A stretch of DNA of 64,000 bases from Methanoculleus thermophilus (lineage in GTDB: Archaea > Halobacteriota > Methanomicrobia > Methanomicrobiales > Methanoculleaceae), in NCBI RefSeq assembly GCF_001571405.1, contig NZ_BCNX01000008.1, forward strand, positions 1 through 64,000. Reading direction: 5' to 3'. Below, piece by piece: positions 1 through 8,692 of this stretch; positions within the stretch are counted from its first letter, which is position 1, and each line of letters begins with the position of its first letter. A program made the position numbers and the translations under genes. The notes under the pieces were generated by a model. It worked only from the letters and a program-made list of their open reading frames with translations. It was not told the origin of the DNA and searched no databases.

Positions 1-217
1 GGGCGCCGACGATGGTCTTTGCGATGTAGGCCTCCTCGTTGTAGGCGGGCATCGCAACGAGGGTCCGGACGGCACGCCGAACCCCCACAAGAGCATCGAC
101 GAGGAGGGGTGCGTCGTCGTCTTCGAGGGGAGAACGGGGGGGAGAAGAGACCGCCGGCTCGGCGGGGGAGGGGCTCTCCCGGGGGGAGAGGGGCTGGGAG
201 TTGGTGGTCGAGTGCAT
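1..217 (-). CDS. Glycosyltransferase family 2, N-terminal fragment (runs off the window)
   Basis: The reverse strand is open from an ATG at 217 to the window edge, giving 72 residues. A hydrophilic, Pro/Ser-rich stretch of about 50 residues is followed by TLVAMPAYNEEAYIAKTIVG. That is the first beta-strand and PAYNEE nucleotide-sugar binding motif that opens GT-A family 2 enzymes such as dolichyl-phosphate mannose or glucose synthases. The acceptor and sugar cannot be told because the DxD motif and C-terminus lie outside the window. The ATG at 217 is the first in frame. An internal ATG (the M of MPAYNEE) would cut into the first strand, so the upstream start is preferred, although the long disordered N-terminus is unusual. 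Confidence 0.75.
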   Translation of the reverse strand, partial: MHSTTNSQPLSPRESPSPAEPAVSSPPRSPLEDDDAPLLVDALVGVRRAVRTLVAMPAYNEEAYIAKTIVGA

Positions 218-927
218 GGTATGCCGGGAAGCTCAGGGTTGGTGAAGAGCCCCGGAGAGGGGTCGGATGCGCCGGGAACGGGAAGACGGCCGCGCCCCGG
301 GGCGAAGGTGTCTATACGTAAAGTATTGGAAATTGGATTTAAAAATGTGCCGAAATATGACCGACGCGATCATCATGGATTATTTAAAAATTGCCCGCGA
401 GAGGGGTAGCAGGCCCGGTGTGGGCCCGGGTTGCTGGAGAGGAGAGGCGCAAGATAAAATATATAAATTTTTCTAAATTAATACCCCTCCCGGAAAGTAG
501 TTTAAATAGATATAAGTGTTTAAGAGCAGCCCGATACATAAACAGGAGCCTCTCTGGAACTAAAGTCCATTGACCATTAATTCTTCGAAAATACCGCATT
601 TGGATGACATCATGCGCGTATTTTCAGAGGAGAGGATCCACCGGCACCCCGGTCCCGGGAGAGAGGGATCGTGCGATGATTTGAGGAAATTTCGCCGGGA
701 TCCGGCATGCGCGCCTGGATATCAAACCGCTTTTGAAACCCAGCAAAATATTCCCTTTGTAGCACCACTGCTCTCTCACAGGGCAAGGAATTTCCGGCGA
801 GAGAGAGGGATCCGCCCGGTGCCGCGGCGCACGGGACCCCCCGGGGAAGGCTCCGTCTCACCCGAAGGGCAGGGTCTCCCTGCTGCCGACCCGGGTGCAC
901 GGAGCAGTTTCAGGCCGGAGATGACCG
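218..927. other. Intergenic region without a supported gene
   Basis: About 700 bases separate the partial glycosyltransferase from the end of the beta-propeller gene. The stretch around 440-545 is much more AT-rich than its surroundings and holds TATA-like sequence (AAAATATATAAATTTT near 456). Open frames here have no recognisable motif and overlap each other on both strands. It may hold the glycosyltransferase promoter or an untranslated RNA. No tRNA or rRNA is seen. Confidence 0.5.
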
Positions 928-2583
928 CTACCGGATCTCCCCGGCGAGCCGGAGGTATGCCGCCTCGAGCGCCTCGATCTCCTCCTCCGCCGGATCATCG
1001 GGGCCGTAGGCGAGCCGGTCGGCGTCCACAAAGAACCGGGCAAGGTCCTCGCGGAAGGCAGGACAGGCCGCCAGGGCGTCCGCGGTCCGGAGGACGCGCG
1101 CCCCGGTCCGCTCCCGGATGAGGGCGAACATCTCGCGGGAGAGGATCCTCGCGGCCTCCCGCAGCCTTCCCTCAATAATCGAGGCCCGCCAGGGCGCCGA
1201 AGGATCGACCTCGACCGCGGGGAGGGGCCCTATCTCAGTCGTCGCGGCAGTGGGCACCTCATCATCGGGCGGGAGGGGCTCATCCTCGGTCTTGACGACG
1301 ACAGCGGGCTCCTCTTTTGCGGTCGGCACCGGGGCGGTCCGCCGGCGCTGCCGGTAGAAGTACCCCGCACCGGAGAGCACCCCGCAGGCAAGGATCCCGG
1401 CGGCCAGGAGCGGAAGATCAATGATCCCGGCGGGAAGTTGGGCGGTCGCGTTCGTCGGGGTAGAAGTTGCAGTAGGAGTGGTGGTGGAGGTCGGAGTGGA
1501 AGTAGCGGTGGGAGTCGCGGTAGAAGTCACGGTAGGTGTCGCAGCAGGAGCCGCCGCCATCATCGGGACCCCGGCCACCTCACGCGACGTGGCCGCGACC
1601 CCCACCTTCCCGTCCGGGGTGAGGGCGACGTGGTTGACGGGACCTGAGAGGGCGCAGGTGCCGATCACCCCTCCGGCGCCGTCAAAGAGGTAGGCCTGCT
1701 TGCCCATCGAGCCGGCGAGGAGGAGGGAGCCGTCCGATGAGAAGGCGAGGTCCCGGATCCAGTCCCCGGCCGAGAACGTCCAGACCGCCTCACCCTCCCG
1801 GTCAAGACAGGTGAGAGTGCCGTCCTGCGTCCCGAACGCTACACGCGATCCATCGCCAGAGATCGCAAGCGACGTCACCGGGCGGTGACACCGGTACGTC
1901 CAGAGGACCTTCCCCGCCCGGTCGAAGAGCCGGACGTTCGCATCCGAGCCGGCGGCGACCTCGTTGCCGCTCGCCGAGACCGCGACCGAAGTCGCACCCT
2001 CGAGAACGTCCGCGTGGGACCAGACCTTCCGCCCGGTCCCCGTGTAGTAAAAGACGCCGCGGCTGGAGGCGACCGCGGCATACTCGCCCTTCTCGGAGAC
2101 GGCGACGCTCCGGATCTCGGAGAAGGCCGCGGCCCCGTCACCGGGTTTGCCCCGGGTATCGGCCGTGGCGCGGAGTTTGCCGTCGCCGTTGTAGAAGTAC
2201 ACCTTCCCGAACCGATCCGCCACCACAATGCACTTCCCGTCCGCGGAGACGCCGAGTCTCGTGCAGGCGCTCGCGAGTTCCTGCCGCCAGACCAGGGCCC
2301 CGTCCCGGTCAACCAGGGTGAGGAGCTGGCCGTTCGCTATCACGATCCGCCCTGCGTCCGCAGAGCAGGCGGCATGCGCCCCCACCCACTGCTGCCAGAG
2401 GGGGGTGCCGTTGCCGGCGAGGAGACAGACCCGCTCCCCCCCGGCCAGGACATAGGACCCGTCCCGGGAGAGCGAGAGATCGGTGATCCCGGACGGCATG
2501 GAGTGTGTCCAGAGGGCGGCCCCTGCCTGGACGCCGGTGGCGAGAAGGAGGCAGGCCACGAGGATAACAGTCGCGCATCGCAT
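928..2583 (-). CDS. Exported, membrane-anchored beta-propeller protein with cytoplasmic DUF4129-like tail
   Basis: 551 residues. A Sec signal peptide (about residues 1-20) is followed by seven or so repeats of the WD40/PQQ type, for example SLSRDGSYVLAGG, SVSADGKCIVVAD-like and AFSSDGSLLLAGS motifs, up to about residue 340. A Thr/Pro-rich linker (about 350-390), a single membrane span (about 392-412, ending in an RQRRR stop-transfer) and an acidic linker follow. The last 90 residues form a helical domain ending FFVDADRLAYG. That domain resembles the C-terminus of the divergently transcribed 3018-4595 product, so both probably feed the same cytosolic partner, perhaps the MoxR/DUF58 system next door. 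The function of the propeller is unknown; ligand or surface sensing is an inference. Confidence 0.75.
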   Translation of the reverse strand: MRCATVILVACLLLATGVQAGAALWTHSMPSGITDLSLSRDGSYVLAGGERVCLLAGNGTPLWQQWVGAHAACSADAGRIVIANGQLLTLVDRDGALVWRQELASACTRLGVSADGKCIVVADRFGKVYFYNGDGKLRATADTRGKPGDGAAAFSEIRSVAVSEKGEYAAVASSRGVFYYTGTGRKVWSHADVLEGATSVAVSASGNEVAAGSDANVRLFDRAGKVLWTYRCHRPVTSLAISGDGSRVAFGTQDGTLTCLDREGEAVWTFSAGDWIRDLAFSSDGSLLLAGSMGKQAYLFDGAGGVIGTCALSGPVNHVALTPDGKVGVAATSREVAGVPMMAAAPAATPTVTSTATPTATSTPTSTTTPTATSTPTNATAQLPAGIIDLPLLAAGILACGVLSGAGYFYRQRRRTAPVPTAKEEPAVVVKTEDEPLPPDDEVPTAATTEIGPLPAVEVDPSAPWRASIIEGRLREAARILSREMFALIRERTGARVLRTADALAACPAFREDLARFFVDADRLAYGPDDPAEEEIEALEAAYLRLAGEIR

Positions 2584-2704
2584 TCGTTTGAATATTTCAG
2601 GCGGTTACCATAAGCATTCCGTTTGGAGAAGGGATAAAGACCCGGACGAGCACCACGGCCACCAGGAAGCGCCACTTTTTGCAGCCGGGGCCGGACACGG
2701 AAGA

Positions 2705-2725
2705 GATAATTTCAATAGAATTATC
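2705..2725. promoter_or_regulatory. Perfect 7-bp dyad upstream of the MoxR cluster
   Basis: GATAATT, 7 nt, AATTATC forms a perfect inverted repeat 27 bases before the ATG at 2752, in the gap between two divergent transcription units. It sits where the core promoter of the plus-strand operon should be and is a plausible operator. Only the symmetry is observed; no regulator is identified. Confidence 0.4.
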
Positions 2726-2751
2726 ATTTACAGAGCCGAAAAGTTCTCTGG

Positions 2752-3021
2752 ATGGCAGGTAGTGCGAAGAAATACTATGCCCTCGCCGCGCTCGTAGCCT
2801 GGCTCATCATCGTCGCCTTCTTCATGATCATGAACCGCACCCTCGACCTCGAGGTCTACTTCGTCCTTGCCCTCATCGGGCTCCTGATCATTGCGGTCCT
2901 GATCGACAGCGCCTTCTCGCGGCCGCGCTACATGCGCTACATCGGCTACCTCATCGCCGCCGGGGTCGCCATCTTCGCCTACATCGTCGCAGAAAAAATC
3001 CTGGAGATTCTCGCCTCATGA
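2752..3021 (+). CDS. Small integral membrane protein, first gene of the MoxR/DUF58 operon
   Basis: 89 residues with three predicted membrane spans (about residues 9-28, 34-53 and 64-86) and very short loops. It has no recognisable domain. Its stop overlaps the start of the next gene (ATGATGA), so it is translationally coupled to the Ig-like protein, and it opens a co-directional run of seven genes. It may be a membrane partner of the MoxR/DUF58 chaperone system; this is inferred from position only. Confidence 0.75.
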   Translation: MAGSAKKYYALAALVAWLIIVAFFMIMNRTLDLEVYFVLALIGLLIIAVLIDSAFSRPRYMRYIGYLIAAGVAIFAYIVAEKILEILAS

Positions 3022-4595
3022 TGAACCGCCGGGCCTCGTACGTCATCCTCGCGGCGGCAACCGTCCTGGTCATCGCCCTCCTCGCAGCGGAGGCGGCCGA
3101 CCCGGTCCTCTATACCGCCGAGAACATCACGACCGGGGCCCACGCCGACCCGAAGACGATCGACGGCCAGAAAAACAACGCCGCGGCCGTCGTCCCCCTG
3201 ATGGACGAACTCCTCGACCAGACCGGGACCCTTACTCTCACGATCAAACTCAGGGACTACGAGAGCGCCGAGCGGGATCTTGCCCGGTACTCCGAACTCA
3301 CATCCCAGTTCGACCGGCTCGTCATCACCCTGGACGCTTCAGAGACCGAACTCGGCGAATTCCAGCGGAACAACAGAAAGAACCTTGAAGCGCTGGACTC
3401 CCTCCTAAACGACACCCGGCGGTTCGACCACCTCCAGCGGCTCGAGATCCAGGTCCAGGACGGCGACCAGCGCAGGGCAATCGCCTACGAGGGGGAGGCA
3501 CTCCGACAGAAGATGCAGAAGACCTACTCAGCCTACGCAAGCCGGGAGAGCGTGATGACCGGGATCGGCGAGAGGTACAGCCTGAACACCACCCCCTACC
3601 GGGAGAGCGTCGGCCACTTCTCCGAGATCGTCGATGCCGCGGACGACTGGCACAGGGCGACCGCCCCGCAGCAGTCCCCGCTCGGGATCACGGTCACCCC
3701 GGCCGAGGGGCGCTACGGCGAGACCATCCGGATCGCCGGGCGCTACGCCGGGGGCACACCGGGCACCCCCGTCGAGATCTACATCGACAGCCGGGCCGCC
3801 GGGACCGCCACCCTCAATGCGGACGGCACCTACGCCTGGCCCTACCGGATCGACCGGGTCGCCGCAGGCCCGCACCTCGTTTACGCCGCCGCCGACGCCG
3901 TCTATTCCGGGGTCGAGTCGTTCCAGGCCCTCCCCGACGAGACCGCGATCTCCCTCGCCGTCGCCGGGGCGAGCGGGACGACCGTCACCTGCACCGGAAA
4001 CCTCACAACGATAGAAGGCCTCCCGGTCGCGGGCGCCCCGGTCTCGATCCGGGTCGACGGCGAGACCCTCGTCGACACCGAGACCGGGGAAGACGGCACC
4101 TACGAGCAGGTGATCGCCCTCCCCGCCGGGGAGCACACCCTCCGGGCCGAGTTCCACGGCGGGGGGTTCCCCCTGAACGCCTCGGAGAGCGAGACCGCCA
4201 CGATCGTCGTCCGGGGCGAGGGGCTCCCTCTCATCCCGTTCGTAGCCGCCCTCGCGGCCGCGGCCGGGACCGCGTGGTACCTCCGGCGGCGCGAGACGCC
4301 TGAGGCGGCCCCCATACCGCAGCCGTCTCAGGCGATCGTCCATCAGCCGCCACCGAAGGTCGAGATCGCGGATCTTGCGCCCCGCGAGGCTGCGACCGTC
4401 CTCTTTGGCGCACTCCGTGACCGGCTCGGCATCAAAAAGACCAAGACCCCGCGGGACTGCGCCCGGATAGCCCCCGATTACGCCTGGTTCTTCGAGCGCT
4501 ACGAGCAGATCCGCTATGGGGGAGAAGAGCCGACGAAAGAGGAGATCAGGAGGATGAAAGACGTAATCCTCGGGGGTGACGAGGCTGCAGCGTGA
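3018..4595 (+). CDS. Exported Ig-like repeat protein with C-terminal membrane span and DUF4129-like domain
   Basis: 525 residues. An N-terminal signal or anchor (about 5-25) is followed by a helical, coiled-coil-prone region (about 60-200) and two Ig/Big-like beta domains (about 220-300 and 305-390). These have the usual GxxGxPV and DGTYxW/DGTYEQ signatures of extracellular structural modules. A membrane span (about 400-418, ending LRRRE) and an 80-residue cytosolic tail close the protein. The tail ends FFERYEQIRYGGEEPTKEE and matches the C-terminus of the divergent propeller protein. Such topology is common among substrates or partners of MoxR-DUF58 systems. The gene overlaps both neighbours. 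Confidence 0.75.
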   Translation: MMNRRASYVILAAATVLVIALLAAEAADPVLYTAENITTGAHADPKTIDGQKNNAAAVVPLMDELLDQTGTLTLTIKLRDYESAERDLARYSELTSQFDRLVITLDASETELGEFQRNNRKNLEALDSLLNDTRRFDHLQRLEIQVQDGDQRRAIAYEGEALRQKMQKTYSAYASRESVMTGIGERYSLNTTPYRESVGHFSEIVDAADDWHRATAPQQSPLGITVTPAEGRYGETIRIAGRYAGGTPGTPVEIYIDSRAAGTATLNADGTYAWPYRIDRVAAGPHLVYAAADAVYSGVESFQALPDETAISLAVAGASGTTVTCTGNLTTIEGLPVAGAPVSIRVDGETLVDTETGEDGTYEQVIALPAGEHTLRAEFHGGGFPLNASESETATIVVRGEGLPLIPFVAALAAAAGTAWYLRRRETPEAAPIPQPSQAIVHQPPPKVEIADLAPREAATVLFGALRDRLGIKKTKTPRDCARIAPDYAWFFERYEQIRYGGEEPTKEEIRRMKDVILGGDEAAA

Positions 4596-5397
4596 GGCCT
4601 GGGCGGTCCTCATCATCCTCCTCATCGCCGCCGGCGTCGCCTACGTCCACGCCACCACCACCACCGAGGAGTACAGCCGCTACAACATCGGCTGGAACGG
4701 CACCTCGAACCTCGCCGGAGAGACCGTCCGCGACTTCGCGGATCTCGACCCCGGTGCGACGCTTCTCATCCTCGCACCCGAGGGGGAGTTTTCAACCGAA
4801 GAGGTCGCGGACCTCCGGGCGTTCCTCGACTCCGGCGGGCGGGTCCTCATCGCCGACGAAGAAGGAGGCGCAAACCAGCTCCTCGCCGACCTCGGGAGCA
4901 CAATAAGGGTCCGGCCGGGAAACCTGGCAAGCCTTGACCGGAGCTACGCCGACCCCGGGCTCTTTCTCGGGCACGTCGTCGGGAATGCAAGCCATGTTGC
5001 CGGGGTCAAGACCGTCCTCTTAAACCACCCCGCGGCGGTCGAGGGGGGCGAGCCCCTCATCGAGACCTCGGTCCTCACCTGGGACGACCTTGACGGCGAC
5101 GGCCGGGTGAGCGGCTCCGAGACCTTCGCACGCAGGGTAGTCTCCGCATACGAGGGAAACCTCACCGTCCTCGGGGACCCAAGCCTCTTCATCAACGCGA
5201 TGCTTGCAGAAAACCCCACGTTCATCCAGAATCTCCAGCCGCTCCAGATCGACGGCAGGCACAGCAGGACCGGGACCGAAAACCCGGTCATCAACATAAC
5301 CCAATGGATCCGGGAGACACCGCCGGCCACGGCAGCTCTCGCCGCCCTGGTCATCCTGCCGGTGGCTTACCGGTTCGGGAGGAAGGAAGATGAGTAA
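4576..5397 (+). CDS. DUF4350-type membrane-anchored protein
   Basis: 273 residues. A membrane span at about 8-26 leads into an extracytoplasmic alpha/beta domain with PGATLLILAPEGEFS and LDSGGRVLIADEEG. This is the DUF4350 fold (a glutamine-amidotransferase-like Rossmann core without an evident catalytic Cys), and a second span near the C-terminus (about 247-265) ends in a short basic tail. DUF4350 proteins usually sit between DUF4129 and MoxR genes, as here. The start is a GTG inside the end of the previous gene (20-nt overlap); no ATG start fits the N-terminal span better. Confidence 0.75.
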   Translation: MTRLQREAWAVLIILLIAAGVAYVHATTTTEEYSRYNIGWNGTSNLAGETVRDFADLDPGATLLILAPEGEFSTEEVADLRAFLDSGGRVLIADEEGGANQLLADLGSTIRVRPGNLASLDRSYADPGLFLGHVVGNASHVAGVKTVLLNHPAAVEGGEPLIETSVLTWDDLDGDGRVSGSETFARRVVSAYEGNLTVLGDPSLFINAMLAENPTFIQNLQPLQIDGRHSRTGTENPVINITQWIRETPPATAALAALVILPVAYRFGRKEDE

Positions 5398-6364
5398 CGA
5401 GACCCTCACCGAGCGCATACAACAGATTGCCAACGCCTACGAAGAGATCCGGCTGACGGCCCAGCAGGTCGTCGTTGCGAACCAGCACCTTATTGAAGAG
5501 ATCTTCATCAGCATGATCAGCGGCGGCCACCTCCTCATCGAGGGGGTCCCGGGGACCGCAAAGACCACGGTCTGCAAGATCATCGCCCGTCTCATCGACT
5601 ACGAGTTCCGGCGCGTCCAGGGAGCCGTCGATATCCAGCCGGCGGACATCATCGGGGTCCGGGTCTACGATCAGAAGAAGAATGAATTCGTCCTCCAGAA
5701 AGGCCCGATCTTTGCAAACTTCCTGATGGTCGACGAGATCAATCGCTTAACCCCCAGGACCCAGAGCGCGCTTCTCGAGGCGATGAGCGAGCACCAGGTG
5801 ACGATCGACGGGATCACCCACCCGCTCGCCGACCCCTACTTCGTCATCGCCACCCAGAACCCCTTCAACGCCGAAGGGACCTTCCCGCTCATCGAGGCCC
5901 AGCGCGACCGGTTCATGTTCAGCAGCACCCTCACGCACCTTGACGGCGAAAACGAACTCGAGATCCTCCGGCGGGAGCGGGCCGGAGAGCTGGACTGGGG
6001 GCTCTACCGGGACCGGATCACCCCGATCATCGGTCCTGCCGACGTAAAGGCCATGGCCGCGGCCGTCCGGGAGGTCAGGGTCGACGATGTGGTCCTCGCC
6101 TACATGCGCGACCTCGTGCTTGCCACGCGGTCCCACGGGGACATCCGGCTCGGCGCGAGTTCGCGTGCCTCGATCGCCTTCCTCCGGGGCTCGATGGCCC
6201 GGGCGGCTCTCTACGGCCGGACCTACGTCATCCCCGACGACGTCCGGTCCCTGGCCGTCCCGGTGCTCGCTCATCGCCTCAGCCTCACCCGGGAGGCGAC
6301 GATCACCGGGATCACCACTGAATCGGTCATCAACGAGATCCTCGATACAGTCGAGGTGCCCTGA
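5390..6364 (+). CDS. MoxR-family AAA+ ATPase
   Basis: 324 residues, typical MoxR length. The Walker A motif is GVPGTAKTT (about residues 53-61) and the Walker B is LMVDEINRL (about 112-120). The Walker B is followed by the MoxR-specific segment TPRTQSALLEAMSEHQVTIDG, then ATQNPF (sensor 1) and a C-terminal lid with the YVIPDDVRSLA motif. MoxR ATPases act as cytosolic chaperones that mature or activate partner proteins, usually together with the DUF58 protein encoded directly downstream. A good GGAGGAAGGAAG precedes the ATG, which overlaps the preceding stop. Confidence 0.95.
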   Translation: MSNETLTERIQQIANAYEEIRLTAQQVVVANQHLIEEIFISMISGGHLLIEGVPGTAKTTVCKIIARLIDYEFRRVQGAVDIQPADIIGVRVYDQKKNEFVLQKGPIFANFLMVDEINRLTPRTQSALLEAMSEHQVTIDGITHPLADPYFVIATQNPFNAEGTFPLIEAQRDRFMFSSTLTHLDGENELEILRRERAGELDWGLYRDRITPIIGPADVKAMAAAVREVRVDDVVLAYMRDLVLATRSHGDIRLGASSRASIAFLRGSMARAALYGRTYVIPDDVRSLAVPVLAHRLSLTREATITGITTESVINEILDTVEVP

Positions 6365-6366
6365 GA

Positions 6367-7611
6367 ATGCTCCGGCCGACCCGGACGACCGGGGGGATCG
6401 CCGCCCTCGCGATCGCTCTTGCCGTCATCGCCCTCCCGCTGCAGGTCCCGGCCGCGAGCCTAGCTGCCGGGTCTCTCGCCCTCTTCCTCCTCTGGCGGGG
6501 CTGGCGGTTCGAGCAGGATCTTTCGGCCGTCGCCGCCTCCGTTGCAGTCGAGCGCACGGTCGACCGGACGATCCTCCGGCAGGGAGCGGCCGCGACCGTC
6601 CGGGTTCGGGTCGACCTCGCCGTCCCGGCGGGGTTCTCGGTCCGGGTGCGCGACATCCCCCCGGCGGTCGCGTCGGGCGAGGCCCCGCTCGTGCTCCCGG
6701 GAGCGACCGCGACCTATACCGTCCGGCCCATGGCCCCGGGGGAGACGGCGTTCGGCGGCGTCGTCATCGAGGCGAGCGACGCCTTCTTTGCCCGGGACCT
6801 CGTCTTTCGGCGTTTTGCCGAGCCGCAGATCCGGGTCTACCCCGCCGGGAGAGCCGGGAGCAACGGGGGAAGAGGTGCCGGGAACGGGGACGGCGAGGTC
6901 GACCGGCGGACCTCCCTTGCCGGCCAGGGCATCCGCGGGTTCCGGCCCTACCGCCAGGGCGACGACCCCCGGCAGGTGGACTGGAAGGTCACGGCACGAC
7001 GCGGCACCCTGTATGTCCGTGAACCGACCGGGCTTGAGGGCGGAGCGCCCCTCATCGCCGTCGATCTCCCGGCGCACGAGAGCGACCCGGAGACCTTCGC
7101 CCGGTTCTCGATGGCCGTCTCGGGCGCCGTCGAGGGCGCGATCAACTCCCGCGACGGCTGCTCGCTCCTGGTCGTTGCAAACGGAGAGGTCGTCCGGTTC
7201 CTCCCCCAGACACAGGATATCCGCGAAGCCCTCGCGGTCCTCGGCGGACTTGCCCCTCACGAGCCGGGCGCCCCCCTCTACCGCTCGCCGGGACCCGCCG
7301 TCCTTGCCGTCCGGGCAAGAGCCGCCCGGAGGGGAGGAAGAGAAGAAGAGACTGCCTATCGGGAGCGGCTCGGCCGGATCCTCTCGTGCAGTGCTGAATT
7401 GAGCCCGGCACCCTTCGCCGCGGCGGTCCGGGCCGCCCTTGCCCGGACAGACGCCGATGAGGTCCGGCTCTACTCCCTCCTTCTACCGGGGGATAATAGC
7501 CACCTCGTCCAGGTCGTCCATGAGGCGAAGGTCCGGGGGATGCGGGTCGTCCTCCAGGCACCCGCCGGCGCCGGGACGATCCCCGGGGTCGATGCCGTGG
7601 AGGTGCTCTGA
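6367..7611 (+). CDS. DUF58 domain protein
   Basis: 414 residues. Two closely spaced N-terminal spans (about 12-45) are followed by a beta-rich region and the DUF58 signature: RGFRPYRQGDDPRQVDWKVT at about 194-213, then a vWA-like fold (LIAVDLPAHE, SLLVVAN). The family partners MoxR ATPases. It starts 2 nt after moxR and overlaps the next gene by one base. A lengthened acidic/basic insert near residues 320-335 (RARAARRGGREEE) looks like a linker. Confidence 0.9.
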   Translation: MLRPTRTTGGIAALAIALAVIALPLQVPAASLAAGSLALFLLWRGWRFEQDLSAVAASVAVERTVDRTILRQGAAATVRVRVDLAVPAGFSVRVRDIPPAVASGEAPLVLPGATATYTVRPMAPGETAFGGVVIEASDAFFARDLVFRRFAEPQIRVYPAGRAGSNGGRGAGNGDGEVDRRTSLAGQGIRGFRPYRQGDDPRQVDWKVTARRGTLYVREPTGLEGGAPLIAVDLPAHESDPETFARFSMAVSGAVEGAINSRDGCSLLVVANGEVVRFLPQTQDIREALAVLGGLAPHEPGAPLYRSPGPAVLAVRARAARRGGREEETAYRERLGRILSCSAELSPAPFAAAVRAALARTDADEVRLYSLLLPGDNSHLVQVVHEAKVRGMRVVLQAPAGAGTIPGVDAVEVL

Positions 7612-7904
7612 TGGAGTACGACCGGCGGTTCCTCCTCCTCTGTGCGGGCGAGGTCCTGGTCGTTGCGGTCGGAAACATCGCCGCCGCGCTCGTCCTGCAG
7701 GTGATCGTCCTTGCCGCGTTCCTCGAGGACCGGCGGGGCTACCCGGTCTTTGCGGCGGCCGCGGCCGTCTTTGCCGCGCTCATCGCGGCGAGCGGCACGG
7801 TCTACCTTCCCCTCATCGCCCTTGCGGCCGCCCTCGGCTGCGGGTATCTCGCCCTCGCCCTCCGCGACTACCGGCTCGTCCGCCGGGCGGGAGGTGGCGC
7901 ATGA
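7611..7904 (+). CDS. Small integral membrane protein
   Basis: 97 residues and almost wholly hydrophobic, with three membrane spans (about 8-32, 42-60 and 62-80) and a short basic C-terminus (DYRLVRRAGG). The start overlaps the DUF58 stop (TGATG) and the stop overlaps the next ATG, so it is coupled on both sides. No domain is recognised. Confidence 0.75.
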   Translation: MEYDRRFLLLCAGEVLVVAVGNIAAALVLQVIVLAAFLEDRRGYPVFAAAAAVFAALIAASGTVYLPLIALAAALGCGYLALALRDYRLVRRAGGGA

Positions 7905-8692
7905 ACCAGAACAACCCCTACCTGGGTGCCTTCCTCCTCATCCTCGCTGCAGCCGGCCTCCTCACCTTCGCGGCCGCAACCGGGCGGGGGGACATCACCA
8001 CCGCAACCCTCGTCCTCGCGGGTGCCGGGTGCTTCACCGCGGGGGTCTTTCTCCTCGCGCTCTACAAGGGCGAGCCGATCGACCCTGCGATAACCGCGCT
8101 CCTCCCCGCCCAGGGGACGATCAACATCGCCACCCTCTGCGCCGACCTCGGGCTCCAGAGCGACGCCTGGTTCATCCCCAAAGACGGAACCGTCGTCGAG
8201 GTCATCCCGGTCGCCGGAACCCTCCCGAACCTCCCCGACGACGACTACTCCTACATCACCAGGGACGGAGAGTGCGCCGTAAGAATCCCCCCGACCTGCG
8301 CCCCGCTCCTTGCACGGTTAAAGGAGAAGCACGCCCTCGAGATCCCCGATGACGAGAAAGCGCTCCTTGCGTGCATCACCGAGGTCTGCGACGACCTCCT
8401 CGAGATCGCCGCAAAGACCGAGGCCGTCCGGGACGGCGAGAACCTCGTCGTCACCCTCGCCGGCTACCGGCTCATCCCCGGCTGCCGGACGATCAGGGCG
8501 GCCTCCCCGAAGTGCTGCACCATGGTCGGCTGCCCGGTCTGCAGCCTGCTTGCGGCGATCACCGCACTCGGGACCGGAACTCCGGTAAAGATCGAGCACT
8601 CGGCCGTCGACGAAAAAAGAGGGACGCTCCGGGTAATCCTCAGGCCGGCCGGACCTGCAGCCAGAGGTGCAGGTCCCGGTAGCTCGCGTTGA
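7901..8692 (+). CDS. Membrane-anchored protein with C-terminal cysteine cluster
   Basis: 263 residues from the ATG at 7901, which overlaps the previous stop as ATGA and is preceded by GGAGGTGG. Two N-terminal spans (about 8-26 and 34-52) are followed by a soluble domain rich in strands. The C-terminal part holds the cluster CRTIRAASPKCCTMVGCPVC (about residues 195-214), a possible metal or Fe-S ligand set. It ends the MoxR operon; its last 53 bases overlap the convergent DUF1616 gene. Function unknown. Confidence 0.75.
   Translation: MNQNNPYLGAFLLILAAAGLLTFAAATGRGDITTATLVLAGAGCFTAGVFLLALYKGEPIDPAITALLPAQGTINIATLCADLGLQSDAWFIPKDGTVVEVIPVAGTLPNLPDDDYSYITRDGECAVRIPPTCAPLLARLKEKHALEIPDDEKALLACITEVCDDLLEIAAKTEAVRDGENLVVTLAGYRLIPGCRTIRAASPKCCTMVGCPVCSLLAAITALGTGTPVKIEHSAVDEKRGTLRVILRPAGPAARGAGPGSSR

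Noticed and set aside
1438-1560. Repetitive tract that looked like a tandem repeat array
   Set aside because: It encodes the Thr/Pro/Ser linker of the propeller protein; codon-level low complexity explains it.
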